Positions 1 to 11,519 of a stretch of 64,000 nucleotides of DNA are shown piece by piece. The notes under the pieces are model-generated. The model saw nothing but the letters and a program-made list of their open reading frames with translations, made no database searches and had not been told where the DNA came from. The first letter of the stretch is position 1; every line of letters starts with the position of its first letter. A program made the position numbers and the translations under genes. The stretch comes from Lepidostoma basale (lineage: Eukaryota; Arthropoda; Insecta; Trichoptera; Lepidostomatidae). The DNA is taken from NCBI GenBank assembly GCA_022606425.2, contig JAHDVF020001351.1:558001-622000 (forward strand), read 5' to 3'.

Positions 1-426
1 ACCTACTATAAAAGAAAAATTAATCTAACCACCATTTCCAAGTGGAAGCATAGATATCGCCATAAATACTTCTTTTTCTCTGACAAAAAATCAAAATATA
101 TGGAGTCAAATGTGGTCTATTATAAGTAACCATCAAAAAATATCCTTAAACTTTATATTTCCCAATATTCAAAATACTATTCTAAAAACATTCACCAGAC
201 AAACAAGGTTTATCACCAAAGAAGACCCTAACCCATACAGTTTAAAAAAAATGGGGAAAAAACGTCAAATTTTCAATCGCATTTATCTCCATTGTCTAAA
301 TTTGCGGTTAGACCACTCTTGCCCTGGCGGCCTCACATCACCTATGATTGTTTTGATATAGGAGAAATTTTGTTTTATACAAATATTTATTCTTCAAATA
401 AAAAATAATTTACAAAAAACATTATG

Positions 427-668
427 GACTACTTATAGTTCTGCATAGTATGGTACTTTTTAAAACAATCTTCAGGATGGAGTCAATCTTCTGGAACAGG
501 TCTCGCAAAACCACACTGTTTCCCGTCTTCCTCCTGGAATCTTTCTGTTACTGCACACAGAGCAGTCTTTAGAACCTTTGTCCAGTTTCGCAATGAACTG
601 GGGCTTGTACTCTAATCGCTCCTCTGCATGACGTATCACGCGAAGTTCCCGCCATTTTAGGTTATGTG
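427..668 (-). pseudogene. piggyBac-like transposase, C-terminal cysteine-rich end
   Basis: Read on the minus strand this encodes a piece ending in KDCSVCSNRKIPGGRRETV, then WFCETC, and after a one-base frameshift near 478 the terminal block HPEDCFKKYHTMQNYK and a stop. The spaced CxxC pairs followed by H, C and YH are the pattern of the C-terminal zinc-binding domain of piggyBac transposases, which helps bind the transposon ends in the nucleus. Upstream, RVIRHAEERLEYKPQF joins in frame. Only about 75 codons remain of a protein normally near 600, and the frameshift makes it dead. The DDD catalytic core is absent. Confidence is good for the family and certain for the decay. Confidence 0.72.
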
Positions 669-897
669 AATTTGCAATGATTATTTTATAGTGAAATAAA
701 AATGGAAAACAGTCAAAATCTTATTAAAACGTGATATTAAATGTTTTTTTAACGAATAATAACAAGAAAGTCAAGTTTTGCGAGCGACAATACACCGCGC
801 GCACAAGTCTTATCTTGTCGGCCGCCAGCCGACAACTGAGTTGTAGCGTACATATAGCGATGTCGGCTGGCATTCGACAAAGGAGTGGTAAGGGTTA
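666..897 (-). mobile_element. Possible 5' end of the same piggyBac-like element
   Basis: No coding is visible between the transposase remnant and 897. The stretch ends in GGAGTGGTAAGGG followed by TTAA at 894-897, so on the minus strand the element would begin TTAA then CCCTTACC. piggyBac elements insert at TTAA and many start with CCC. I infer an internally deleted element whose 5' end lies here; the opposite terminus near 310 is not convincing. Confidence 0.35.
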
Positions 898-1527
898 AAA
901 GGATAAGAAAATATGTTCAAATAGTTGTGAGAGTATTATTATTAAATCTTTGACAGTACTCCGCTCCTTCAGGGTTCAAATTCTTGTCGTGTACTTGAAA
1001 TAAAAGCGTTTATTACTGGGAAAATTTCTTCGACATGATACGACATTAAATTAAAGTTATTACGCGAGCGTCATTCGTCGTTTAGGTCACTCTCGGAGCG
1101 AGGGTCTCGCCTACTGCCCCCATACCCCCAAGGCCCGGGGTTGAAACACCACTCATGCCTTTACAATTTTGTACCCCTAAATTTGACACTTTATATGGAA
1201 CCCTTCACGGTCAAACCAACCCGTCACTTCGCCGTAATTAATATGTTTTTGACACCGTAACATATTATTAACAAAAACTTTCCTCTTACGTTATGAAATA
1301 TCCGCTTTTTAAACCGACCCAACTCGTAAAAGGGTTACATTTTTATTGTGTTCATTTTACACGTTTTTTTAAAATAATATTTTACGAAATGTTATTGAAA
1401 TATAATATGAACGTTCAAAATTTCAATTTCAAGGTAGAAATTCGTTGTAGATGAAATTGAATTTATAAAAGGGCGGCTTGAATGTAGTATAATTTAAAAA
1501 AATAAGTAAAAAGTTTAAATAGTGTTA
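898..1527. other. Intergenic or intronic sequence, nothing recognised
   Basis: AT-rich sequence with one GC-rich patch near 1085-1140. I see no coding pattern, repeat or RNA gene. Confidence 0.5.
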
Positions 1528-2110
1528 TAATATATTATATCTTCTACTTCCTCTTTGCTAGCCTTCTTCCCTCCACTGCTGGATATAGGCCTCTTCCAAT
1601 TTCTTCCAATCGTCTCTATCCTGCCCCCTTTGTATCCAAGATTTTCCAACCCTTTTGATAATATCATCGGTTCATCTCGTCGGTGGCCTTCCGACACTTC
1701 GCCTATTTTCCCATGGTCTCCAACTGAGTATCCTGGGTGCCCATCTGTTGCCACCCTGTCTAGCCAAGTGTCCAGCCCATTGCCATTTCAATTTTGCCGC
1801 TCGGTCCATGACGTCAGCAACCCTGGTGCGGCGTCTGATTTCTTCATTTCTAATGCGGTCACGCAAGCTCATACCAAGTATCTGTCTTTCCATGGACCTC
1901 TGTGTACACTTGAACCTGTGGACACTTTTTGCTGTAAGAGTTGTCGTCTCTAGTCCGTATGTCATCATGGGCAGTATACACATATCGTAGACCTTTCGTT
2001 TGAAACAAACCAAATTCAAATTTCATCATTTTCAAAGACATGTCTCAGATTACCAAAGGCAGCCCAACCCAGTCCAACTCTTCGAGGTAGCTCTGCAGTT
2101 TGATTCTCTT
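1528..2110 (-). pseudogene. Non-LTR retrotransposon 3' end, family E
   Basis: The minus strand carries the C-terminal region of a reverse-transcriptase protein: a YGLETTTLTAKS box, then MERQILGMSLRDRIRNEEI, KWQWAGHLARQ, a W-rich stretch and GRPPTR, followed by TDDIIKRVGKSW and IQQWREEG. The frame is broken by a TGA in place of a TGG tryptophan codon near 1672, and the 5' part is lost above 2110. This region lies downstream of the polymerase palm in RTE-like or related LINEs. The catalytic YADD box is missing, so this is a 5'-truncated dead copy. Confidence 0.8.
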
Positions 2111-2365
2111 TTCCGAGTCTGATTTTATGACCGAGATTAATATATTATATAAGACATTTAAATTTAAGTTATACACTTCAGGATATACATATGTTGCTCC
2201 CCTTTTTCATTAATTGTTCCATAAATTTGTAAATTATATATTGAAATTATATGGAGTGCCAGGAATGCCTCCCTAGAACTGGTTACCCCAGTTGGCAGGT
2301 ATTAAAACCATGTACTTGGTAAATGATCAATAAATAAATAAACATACATATAAATCTAAATGTGT

Positions 2366-2599
2366 TCTATTATTTTTATTTTATATCATTGAATTTTATA
2401 TTATTTGTTTTAGATTTATTTTGTGGATGTTGGACGATCGAAGTTAGTGTGGGAGATGCTTATTGGTGGCGATGAGGTTCGCAACCCATCACACCGCGTC
2501 TCCCGCGGGGACGAAAAGAGGATGATGGAGTACCGCATTTTTTAAAGTGTGGCAGTCCATTCTTTCTGCCTACCCTTTCGTGACGGTTAGTTAGTTAGT
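2366..2599 (+). mobile_element. SN1 nonautonomous retroposon, copy 1
   Basis: A noncoding element of about 230 bp with a T/A-rich start, a conserved block GATGAGGTTCGCAACCCATC, a GC-rich CGTCTCCCGCGG block and a 3' end ending in TTAG repeats. The last 70 bases match the 3' end of LINE family A, so it probably borrows that family's machinery. This copy has lost part of the terminal GGGGAGACGGCG block. Confidence 0.75.
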
Positions 2600-3921
2600 A
2601 TTCGCTGTTTGTAACCCTCAATAATAGAAAATTAAATTTAAAAAAATTAAAAAATAACACCTTCAAACGATTCATTATTACGAATACAAACTGATGAAAG
2701 AGCTGTAAAAAAATCTCAACACACATATGGGTAGTTCAAAATATTAATGGATCAAGTCCATCGATCCTGATTCTGATATAATTAGACCTAAAGTTGAAAG
2801 ACTTTTGTAAAATCCAGGGAGGTTTTCGCTGCAAACAATTAATTTGTTTTGATAGTACATGAATCAATTTAAATAAATAGACAAAAAATAAGATACACAA
2901 AGGCTTTATTAATATTAAAAGTACAAATAAAAGAAAAGAAAATGGACATGATTCACAATTATTTTGAAATTTTTCCTTACGCAAATGAAACACATTTAAA
3001 AAAAATCAAAATAGAGCAATATTAAAATACAACATTAATCGTAAATAACTTCATCGTTTTCAAAACCTCCCTCACTTTAGTCATGGTCACTTGGTTCTGA
3101 CTTCCCGGGTTTCATTTGTCACTGAATTTAGACTTGTTTTCTTCAAACACCTGTATAAACGCCCAACACTAATTTGTAAAGTCTCATGCACTGGACGGAC
3201 TAAAGTCTTCACCTGAACTCTATTTTAGCAATCAACAGTCAACATAATATACCTCTGATGGTGAACGAACTGTTAAATTGGCCATGATTCACTAATATTC
3301 TGAAAGGTTTCAAATTTTTATCTTTATTCAATAGTAATATTGTCATTTATGGAGAAAATTGAAAAGCTACTATTCTGTTATTAACACAACATAGAAATCT
3401 GTTTTATCTACCTGTAGAAACATTAAACTCCAAATTTATAAAATTTGTACTTGATCCATTAACCTTTCCCTTAAGGTACTAAAATAAAAACGTGCGTTCC
3501 AGTGTAGGGCAGTCAGTACGCGTTGCGATTTTAAATCGAAAAAATAGGAACATTTATAGCTAATCCCCTTATATAATTGTAATTGAAGTTAAAAATTATA
3601 ATAATTGAGATTTGATTGCTAAAAACATTAAAAAACCATCTGGCAACGCTCACGGAACGGGCATACTGCCCGCTTTGGTTGCAAGCCCGAAAGCGACTGA
3701 CGCCGGCGCAGCGGAACGGTGAGAGTTAGAACATTGAGCTAGAACATATGCAAGAGTGAGATGCGAATATAGTGTCGCGTACTCAGCGCTACGCGTATTT
3801 TGTTTCCGATGTTCACAAAATACCTCCGATGTGCCCGATGAATTCTGATTATTATTAATATTATTTTTTTAATCAATGCGTAAATATATTATGGAGGAAT
3901 ACCTAAAATCTTAATCTTGTA
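2600..3921. other. No gene seen
   Basis: AT-rich sequence. On the minus strand near 3041-3075 a short frame ends GGFENDEVIYD and stop, which could be the tail of a transposase, but it is too short to name. A GC-rich patch at 3640-3850 shows no frame or repeat I recognise. Confidence 0.4.
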
Positions 3922-5067
3922 TTTGTGAAATGTATACTTACATCTGTATACGAATCCTGGATTTTCACCTGTGGGTGGTTAATTTTTAAAATTTTTAATT
4001 GTATCTCAATAGAGACGAAGAAACAAACTGGAAACTGAATATGGATGATCAAGGTGTTTACAGGACTTATGACCTGTCATTGGGTGGGTTAAGCGCACGC
4101 TTTATGTAATTACAACATTCCCCATTCCACCATTGTTATTATGATCATGTATGATACATTTTTGGAAGTTGTATATATACTCCAAATTCATACTTATCTT
4201 CACGTGGCAGTTCCAGTTAGCCATCTATGTAGATTTGATTGTACTAATTAATTTTTTAATATTAATCTATACAATCCATCCACTAACGCCATCTATGAAG
4301 AATGATTGTTTAGCATTTAGCAAACTACTTTATTAACACAATGCGAAGAGGCTACCGCCTCCTATCGTACTGTTAGAAGTCGCCTGGAGTATCCACTCCT
4401 ATTTTATACGCCAAATAATTGACCAGAATATTTACAAATATTTGTGAAATGTATACTTACATCTGTATACGAATCCTGGATTTTCACCTGTGGGTGGTTA
4501 ATTTAAATTTTTAATTGTATCTCAATTATATTATATTATAAAGATAAAAATTTAAATTAACCACCCACAGGTGAAAATCCAGGATTCGTATACAGATGTA
4601 AGTATACATTTCACAAATATTTGTAAATATTCTGGTCAATTATTTGGCGTATAAAATAGGAGTGGATACTCCAGGCGACTTCTAACAGTACGATAGGAGG
4701 CGGTAGCCTCTTCGCATTGTGTTAATAAAGTAGTTTGCTAAATGCAAAACAATCATTCTTCATAGATGGCGTTAGAGGATGGATTGTATAGATTAATATT
4801 AAAAATTAATTAGTACAATCAAATCTACATAGATGGCTAACTGGAACTGCCACGTGAAGATAAGTATGAATTTGGAGTATATATACAACTTCCAAAAATG
4901 TATCATACATGATCATAATAACAATGGTGGAATGGGGAATGTTGTAATTACATAAAAGCGTGCGCTTAACCCAACCAATGACAGGTCATAAGTCCTGTAA
5001 ACACCTTGATCATCCATATTCAGTTTCCAGTTTGTTTCTTCGTCTCTATTGAGATACAATTAAAAAT
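3922..5067. mobile_element. FB1 foldback element, copy 1
   Basis: Two arms of about 500-570 bp face each other as an inverted repeat with the centre near 4535. The left arm (about 3990-4440) and the right arm (about 4620-5067, inverted) match almost base for base. A 90-base piece of the outer end (3922-4010) is repeated directly at 4443-4530, resembling the partial direct plus inverted terminal repeats of Penelope-like elements. The sequence CTTAATCTTGTA occurs just outside both ends (3910-3921 and 5068-5079), a 12-bp target duplication. No coding. No hammerhead core was found in the arms. Confidence 0.75.
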
Positions 5068-5086
5068 CTTAATCTTGTATTTATTA

Positions 5087-5620
5087 AAACTAACTAACTA
5101 ACAAACCATCACGCCATTTCCCCGGAGGGGTAGGCAGAGAGGATAGATCGCCAGAATGGCCTGTCCTGGCATTCCTCTCGGGCTTCTACATTCATACATC
5201 GTACCATGCACGCACGTCGATTATTCCGACTTCGAATGTGGCCGCCTTTTAGTAATTGATCAATTAGGTCATGCCATGTTTTCTTCGGTCGTCCTCGGCT
5301 TTTTTTCCCACTCACGCTGCTTGTGTACAACTTTTTAACCATTCTACTCTCATCCATTCGTTCGATATGTCCAAACCATCTCAGGGGTCCTTTTTTAATT
5401 TTTTTCATGATGCAGTCATCTGCCTTACATTTCTTTCTTATTTCATCGTTCGGTATTCTATCATACAACGTTTTACCGCACATTCTTCTTAGTGATCTCA
5501 TTTCTACGGCATTTATCTTGCTTTCATCCTTCTTTTGCCAGCTGCAAGCTTCACTTCCATACATGAGGGTTGGCACTAGAACTCCATTGTGTACTGCCAT
5601 CTTTTCTACTGTGGATATTT
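5087..5620 (-). pseudogene. LINE family A-b 3' end
   Basis: The minus strand has an open frame (5109-5600) for the C-terminal part of a reverse-transcriptase protein: MAVHNGVLVPTLMYGSEA, MRSLRRMCGKT, RWFGHIERMDESRM, YTSSVSGKKSRGRPKKTWHD and stop after YPSGEMA. The A-b subfamily is recognised by SSVSG. The TTAG-repeat tail lies at 5087-5103 and begins right next to the FB1 element. The polymerase palm is missing, so the copy is 5' truncated and cannot move alone. Confidence 0.85.
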
Positions 5621-6030
5621 ATATTTATTAAATGTATAGAGCTATTGATGGTTATTTGAAGCAACGTGTAGAAGATACCCATCACAGGGAAAGGAGGGTT
5701 AATATTCTGACCCACCCATATGTAGTGTTCACAGGAGTGAATTACAATTTGTATGTGTACAGAGGCTATGCAAATGATATCAAGCGCGGTCAACAAGTAG
5801 AGAGGGGTGGTGAAGAGCCACGTCGATGCGCCGACGGGTGGCTGTGATGGAACAGAAGGGGTGATAATGACTCCAGCGCACCTGAGGCGCGTGACAGATG
5901 ACCGCGACCCTCGCATACAATAGCCCGGTAATAATGCACCTTGTGGCATGCACCTTGTCGAATTCAAATGCAGCGATGCAAAACGCAACATATTGAGGAT
6001 GTTAATAAAAATATCTTACATAAATATAAA
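5621..6030. other. Spacer between two family A copies
   Basis: About 400 bp with no supported gene. Open frames on both strands overlap and have no recognisable domain. Confidence 0.4.
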
Positions 6031-6590
6031 ACTAACTAACTAACTAACCATCACGCCGTCTCCCCGAAGGGGTAGGCAGAAAGAATGGACTGACACACTT
6101 TTCTTTCCTGACTTATTTCTCTCGAGTCCTCAACATTCACACATCGTGAAATGCACGGGCGTCGATTTCTCTGACTCCTCACATGGCCGACATTCAATAT
6201 TTGATTTATTTGATCGTGCCACGTTTTTCTCTGTCTTTCTCTATTTCTGGTTCCATTTACATCATTAACATATATTTTTTTTACCATTCTTTCTTCATTC
6301 ATTCTTTCCATATGTCCAAACCATTTTAATGATCCTTTCATTATTTTCTTCATGACACCATCATTAGCACCGCATTCACTTTTTATATTTTCATTCGACA
6401 CTCATGATAGAATCATATACTGAGTATCCACACATTCGTCTAAGAGATCTCATTTCTACTGCATTTATTCTACTTTCATCCTTCTTTTGCCAGTTCCATG
6501 ATTCACTTCTATACATAAGGGTCGGCACAAGAACACCATTGTGCACTGCCATCTTAGCTTTTTTGGATAGGCTATTGTTTGCGATGACAA
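6031..6590 (-). pseudogene. LINE family A-a 3' end, frameshifted
   Basis: TTAG-repeat tail at 6031-6048, then on the minus strand the C-terminal region with KWFGHMERMNEERM, YVNDVNG, KTWHDQINQ and a stop after YPFGETA. The frame breaks near 6402 and continues in another frame to about 6590 (SWNWQKKDES-type block). A-a subfamily by its VNDVNG box. 5' truncated. Confidence 0.82.
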
Positions 6591-6649
6591 CTTTAAGTGC
6601 ACCATTTATGTTTGGTGAAAACGTCCTTTTTTATGATGGAGAAACGTAA

Positions 6650-7384
6650 AAGCATATATTTTTATTATTATTATGATGTTCAAAAAATTTCAACTCAAAA
6701 CGAGTACAAATTATTTTAATTGTAGAAATTAACATTTCGAGTCGGCCGGCGATGGCCAGACATGTCCGAATGAAGGTATGAATAAACGAATTAATCCCAA
6801 GCGTTGCCCATAATATAGAGAAATCCCGCCATAAATGATGTGCTAATTATTTTGAGTGGGTTTGCGACATCTGCCCTTTGAGGCCCGGCCCAGGTGACAT
6901 GAATATAACATGAAAGGGGATAAGTACACGCCAGGAAGGTCTCGCCTGGCCGGCTTGATAGAGAGGTCTATCGCCAAAATTGCATTGTAATTTCCCAATA
7001 TATATGCGAAAAATACGGGCGAAATATAGCGCGGCGTCGCCGTAACAAAGGCGCCGGCGGTTATGGCGATAAAAGGCCTTTTTAGCGATCAAAATCAGAC
7101 AAACGATATTAGGCGGGGGTTTTATTCTCTCGGTGATTTAATGAACGTTAAAACTGGGGGTAGCTGAAGTACAGGCGATAAAAAAATATGTTTTTCGTAT
7201 GCCGGAATCGGTAAAACAAAACGATATGTATTCTGGGAAAGAGAATTATCGCATTTAAATAAACAATTGTCGTCAGAAACAACATACGCAAAGACTTAAA
7301 CAAATATTCTGATAAAAATAATATATGCGGATGAAAAACGACCATTTACTGTTTTATTATATCTTTGATATATTGAAAAAAAAC
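6650..7384. other. No gene seen
   Basis: A moderately GC-rich stretch (6730-7090) without a credible coding frame, then AT-rich sequence leading into the tandem array. Confidence 0.4.
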
Positions 7385-7975
7385 TGAGACCTAATTTTGA
7401 CTTAATTAAAAGGCATGGCCTACTGTCTACATAATTAAAAACATAGGTATATAGTACACTTACTAAAAAGCCAAGGCTTACCGCCAACTTAATTGAAAGC
7501 AAATGTGCTGTTGACTTACTTAAAACCAAGGCCTACATACTGTAGACTAACTTAAAACCATGGCCTACTATAGACTTACTTAAAAGCCAAGGCCCATTCT
7601 CGACTTAATTAAAAGCCATCCCCTACTGTTAAAAACCAAGCCCTACTGCCGACTTACTAAAAAGCCAAGACCTACCGTAAACTTAATTGAAAGCAAAGGT
7701 GTAGACTAACTTAAAACCATGGCCTACTATAGACTTACCTAAAAACCAGGGCCCACTCTCGACTTAATTAAAAGCCAAAGCCTACTGTTGACTGAATTAA
7801 AAGCCATGGCTTACTGTTGACTTAATTAACATAGGCCTACTGTCGACTTAATGAAAAGTTAAGGCCTACTGTCGACAGAATTAAAAGCCAAGCCCTGCTG
7901 CCGACCTCATTAAAAGCCTAGGCCTACTGTTGACACAATTAAAAACCACGGCTAATTAATTAAAAGCCAAGACTA
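7385..7975. repeat. Degenerate 29-bp minisatellite
   Basis: About 20 diverged copies of a unit like GACTTAATTAAAAGCCATGG plus CCTACTGTT. Spacing is mostly 28-31 bases, with one or two shortened units (near 7625 and 7695). Copies differ from each other at several sites, so the array is old. Confidence 0.85.
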
Positions 7976-7984
7976 AATTTGAAT

Positions 7985-8080
7985 TTTTGAAATATAATCT
8001 ACAATAGACCAAGAGGCAGACCGATGGAATGATGGGCGGATTGCGTGTAAGAAGATTGCAGGAAGAAATTGTATATGCGT
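7985..8080 (+). pseudogene. LINE C-terminal scrap
   Basis: A short plus-strand piece translates to RPRGRPME, stop, WADC, a broken form of the GRPxxRWxD box seen in the LINE ends elsewhere in the window. Too short to assign. Confidence 0.35.
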
Positions 8081-9029
8081 ACAAAGGTTTTGATTTGGAG
8101 ATGCCATTAAATGTATTCGAATGTATGGAACACGATGGCATAAGTCATTTTCTAGTAAACAATATTCACTTGTTGAGCCATTGATATGTAAGTTGAATAG
8201 AACGCTAAATAATTTGTGTGCAGCTACACCCAACAATTATATGACGAGTTGAAATATAAGAAAGGTAGCTATAAAATGAAATAACACGTTTAATTGTAAC
8301 TATGAACAAAGTTTTGATATACAACTTCTACATTATTGGCATAAATCAAATTAACCCGCAAGGGCGAAAAGTTATGTTAAACCATAATGTACCAGGAGCA
8401 CATGAATATTGTACGTGTTACTCAGGTATAAATATTTTATAATCAACTTCAGAGCGGCGAGGAGTAATTTAATTTGAATCAGGAGAGCATGAACACAAGG
8501 GGTCTCCACCGCCCGTCACGAGTCTGATAATCCGGGTTTTATGCGAAGCAGATGCATATCTGGGTTAATTCAATAATTCCAACCAGGGCACCAGCACAAT
8601 GAAGAGGGTGAAACTAAACCACTTCTGGCTGTACAGTTACCGTTAGGATTATATCAGTACCAAATGCGGATGAGACTTAAAATTATGTCAACCAGGGAGA
8701 CATAATAACAAAGTGCTTACAACAGATGCAGTTTATCAAATGGTGCCAGAGCTATACGAGTAGTACTGTTTTAAACTATGTCTTATACAACGAATTATAA
8801 TTAAATTGTAAATGCTTTGTATTTAAAGTTATATGTACATCTTGAAAATGTTTCATCGATTCTGATATTATATTGTTCAAAGGAGGGTATTGCCGTAAGA
8901 CAGATATTGACATATAGAATTGAGACCAGAAGAATGAAGGCTAAGCTGCGTGTGGCAGAGATCATGTGGAAAGAGCATGTTCTGAAAGAGTGATAAATAT
9001 AGTCGCAAATAAAGAACCAACAGGAAATC
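8081..9029. other. Unassigned stretch with dispersed CCAGG(G)AGA motifs
   Basis: No gene is supported. CCAGGAGCACATGA (8390), CAGGAGAGCATGA (8480) and CCAGGGAGACATAAT (8686) resemble the motif that repeats at 34.9-35.6 kb, so this may be an old copy of the same repeat. Confidence 0.35.
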
Positions 9030-9186
9030 GATACAGTCGAACCATCCCTCACGCGTTCCTGGTATTATATATTTGTTTATGTTTTACCTGTTCTCAACAG
9101 ATGCCTTAAACTATAATTGTTGTTTGGAATATCTTTTGAGAAAATAAACTGATTTGATTTGATTTAATTTGATTTGATTTGACTTG
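9030..9186 (+). mobile_element. LINE family D 3' terminus with GATTT tail
   Basis: Matches the 3' untranslated end of the D copies at 16.4, 31.4 and 42.1 kb: TTCCTGGTATTATAT, then CTCAACAGATGCCTTAAAC and a tail of GATTT repeats at 9151-9183. Only the terminal 150 bp are present. Confidence 0.75.
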
Positions 9187-9300
9187 CAGGAAGACCTCCT
9201 AAAAGATGGCGAGACAGTTGGACATCTGCATCCCAGGTACACGCTCCGAGAAATAACAGGACATAGTCCTAAACAAAGCAGAAGAAGAAGAAAAATAAGA
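9187..9300 (+). pseudogene. LINE C-terminal scrap after the D tail
   Basis: Directly after the GATTT tail the plus strand reads GRPPKRWRDSWTSAS and ends in GAAGAAGAAGAA, the end signature of family C/G type LINEs. A small 3' remnant. Confidence 0.5.
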
Positions 9301-9734
9301 ATAACGTTAGTATGAATGCTTTGTCTTAAAATCTCTTGGATATACCTGGTGTACAATTACTTCATTTAATCTAACATTACAGTGTCATAAATTACGTAGA
9401 TATTATTTCTGCTCATAACGAGGTGGAATAAATCCAACAAAAATTTCTCTGAAGTGATTTTTAGGGATAAAAATATTCCCCATCACGAATCCCGACAAAA
9501 CGTGGGAATTATTCAGTTAAAACATTCGGGATTATTATTCGAAAAATTGACCTGAATATTCATTGGCCCAAACCGAATAGAGAGCGTTTGAGGTGAATTA
9601 TTAAAGAATTAAATTCATAGAATACCCCTTCTAGCGAAACCATTAAAAATGTATTTCGCATTTTCATTTTTGAAAGTTCGACAGACGAAATTAACGCTAT
9701 AATTGAAAGGCATGCAATAACATGCACTGTAAAA

Positions 9735-10190
9735 AATTACAGCTAATTTAAAAAACGGTGGATACGTGTAACATAAATTGAATAAACACAAAATTCGGAT
9801 CGTCCATGTCAACATGTGCAACATCGAAAAAACATAATGTGTTATTACATTATGTGCTAAATTAAAAAACAGTGGATACGTGGAAAATAAATTAAATAGA
9901 CAATATGTGCACCATCTAAAAATAACATTTTGTGTTAAATTATTTTTATTTTGTTATTTTATTTTATATCATTGTATTTTATATTATTTGTTTTAGATTT
10001 ATTTTGTGGGTGTTGGACGATCGAAGTGTGCGCGGGAGATGCCTATTGGCGGCGATGAGGTTCGCAACCCATCACACCGCGTCTCCCGCGGGGCGAAAAG
10101 AGAAGTGGAGTGCCGCATCGGTAAAAGTGTGACAGTCCATTCTTTTTGCCTACCCTTTCGGGGAGACGGCGTGATGGTTAGTTAGTTAGT
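9735..10190 (+). mobile_element. SN1 nonautonomous retroposon, long copy
   Basis: The longest SN1 copy. A 5' part with AAAACGGTGGATACGTG and GGATCGTCCATGTCAACA (repeated in weaker form at 9860-9915) precedes the T/A-rich block, the GGTTCGCAACC block and the family A 3' end with TTAG tail at 10177-10190. The same layout occurs inverted at 11520-11905. Confidence 0.75.
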
Positions 10191-10296
10191 AAAAATCCCA
10201 TGTTTAACTCTTTGCCCGTTATGATAGACTTTAGTCAGATTAATAAGTCGTGCATATCAGGATTTCTAGTGCGTATTTTGATTATTTGATATTCGA

Positions 10297-10316
10297 GAAA
10301 GAAACAGCTGTCGCGA
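10297..10316 (+). ncRNA. Half hammerhead-like motif (family 1)
   Basis: GAAACAGCTGTCGCG, the 3' half of the family 1 core (GAAA, self-complementary stem III, GTC), followed by the usual ACAAAATATAATC. The CTGATGA half is absent, so it is not functional. Confidence 0.5.
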
Positions 10317-10332
10317 CAAAATATAATCAATT

Positions 10333-11232
10333 GTGATATTTAAGATGAGTGATCTGTCTGTAAACTGTCTGCTTTACGCGGACGATGCCGTTCTCGTTGC
10401 GGATAGTGCGGACGAATTACAAGTCTTGGTGTTGAGAATGTATGAGGTATGCAAGTCGAACGATTTAATGATGAATGTCGGAAAGTCAAAGGTGTTAGTT
10501 TTTGAAAAGGAAGAGCAAATGACAATTTGTAATATAAGTGTAAATGAAGAGAACTTGGAACAGGTGAGTGAATTTGGGTATTTAGGTAGCATGTTCACAG
10601 CGGATGGCCGAACGGACAGTGATATTGAAAGAAGGGTTGGTGCGGGTAACAAAGTGAATGGAGCTTTAAAAGTAGTTATTGGAAACAAGAATTTATCAAT
10701 GAAAGCGAAAATGGCCGTTCACAATGGAGTTCTGGTTCCAACCCTTATGTATGGAAGCGAAGCATGGAACTGGCAGAAGAAAGATGAGAGCAGAATAAAT
10801 ACGGTAGAGATGAGGTCTCTAAGACGTATGTGTAGTAGAACGATGTACGACAGAATCTCAAATGCTGATATTAGGAAGGAGTGTAGAGCGAAAGAAGGCA
10901 TTATGAACAAAATTATGAAAGGTTCGCTGCGTTGTTGGTTCGGACATATGGAGCGCATGGGTGAAGAAAGAATGTTTAAAAAAGTATACGTTAACGATGT
11001 AAATGGAGTAAGGAGTCGAGGTAGACCGAGGAAAACATGGCATGACCAAATTAATCAAATATTAAAGGTTGGTCATGTCAGAAGCCGGAAGAATCGACGT
11101 GCGTGTATGACTCGATGTATGAATGTGGAGGAAGCTAAAGAGGTGTGCCAGGATAGAGTAGTGTGACGGTCCATTCTCTCTGTCTACCCCTGCGGGGAAA
11201 CGGCTTGATGGTTTGTTGTTGTTGTTGTTGTT
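10333..11232 (+). CDS. LINE family A-c reverse transcriptase, C-terminal half
   Basis: The best preserved retroelement frame here, open from 10333 to 11166 (277 codons). It begins inside the polymerase: NCLLYADDAVLVADSADELQ carries the YADD catalytic pair of aspartates. Then come the YLGSMFTADGR region, a VGAGNKVNGALK block, MAVHNGVLVPTLMYGSEAWN, MRSLRRMC, WFGHMERM and KTWHDQINQ boxes, and a stop. Downstream is a short UTR and a GTT-repeat tail at 11213-11232. The fingers, the first catalytic aspartate and any endonuclease are missing, so it cannot act alone, and the ATG at 10333 is simply the first in frame. An extra C before WFGH (RCWFGH) is the only visible oddity. Confidence 0.85.
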
Positions 11233-11519
11233 AATAAAATGATGATATAAATAGAGTCATCATAAATAAGCTCACAAAGCAAAGAAAAATATGCTCTGAA
11301 TACCATTTTTGATTCATAATTTATGAAAAAAAAAATTGGGATATGTAACTAAAACATTTTCACGTAAATACTGTTTTATAAAAATATACTTATACGCGAT
11401 ACATGAAAGCTAAAATTTACATTGAGCCAAACCAAACAAATCATAATATTATTTCTCAGTATCACAAACAAGTTTAATACATAAAGTTTGCGTTAATTAA
11501 TATTCAATTCAAATAACAC

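Noticed and set aside
1555..1990. Plus-strand frames over 110 codons
   Set aside because: They are antisense shadows of the family E reverse transcriptase end on the minus strand.
3922..5067. Hammerhead core inside FB1
   Set aside because: I looked for CTGANGA with a downstream GAAA in both arms and found no matching layout.
7385..7975. CRISPR-like array
   Set aside because: Units are contiguous and diverged, without unique spacers, and the DNA is eukaryotic.
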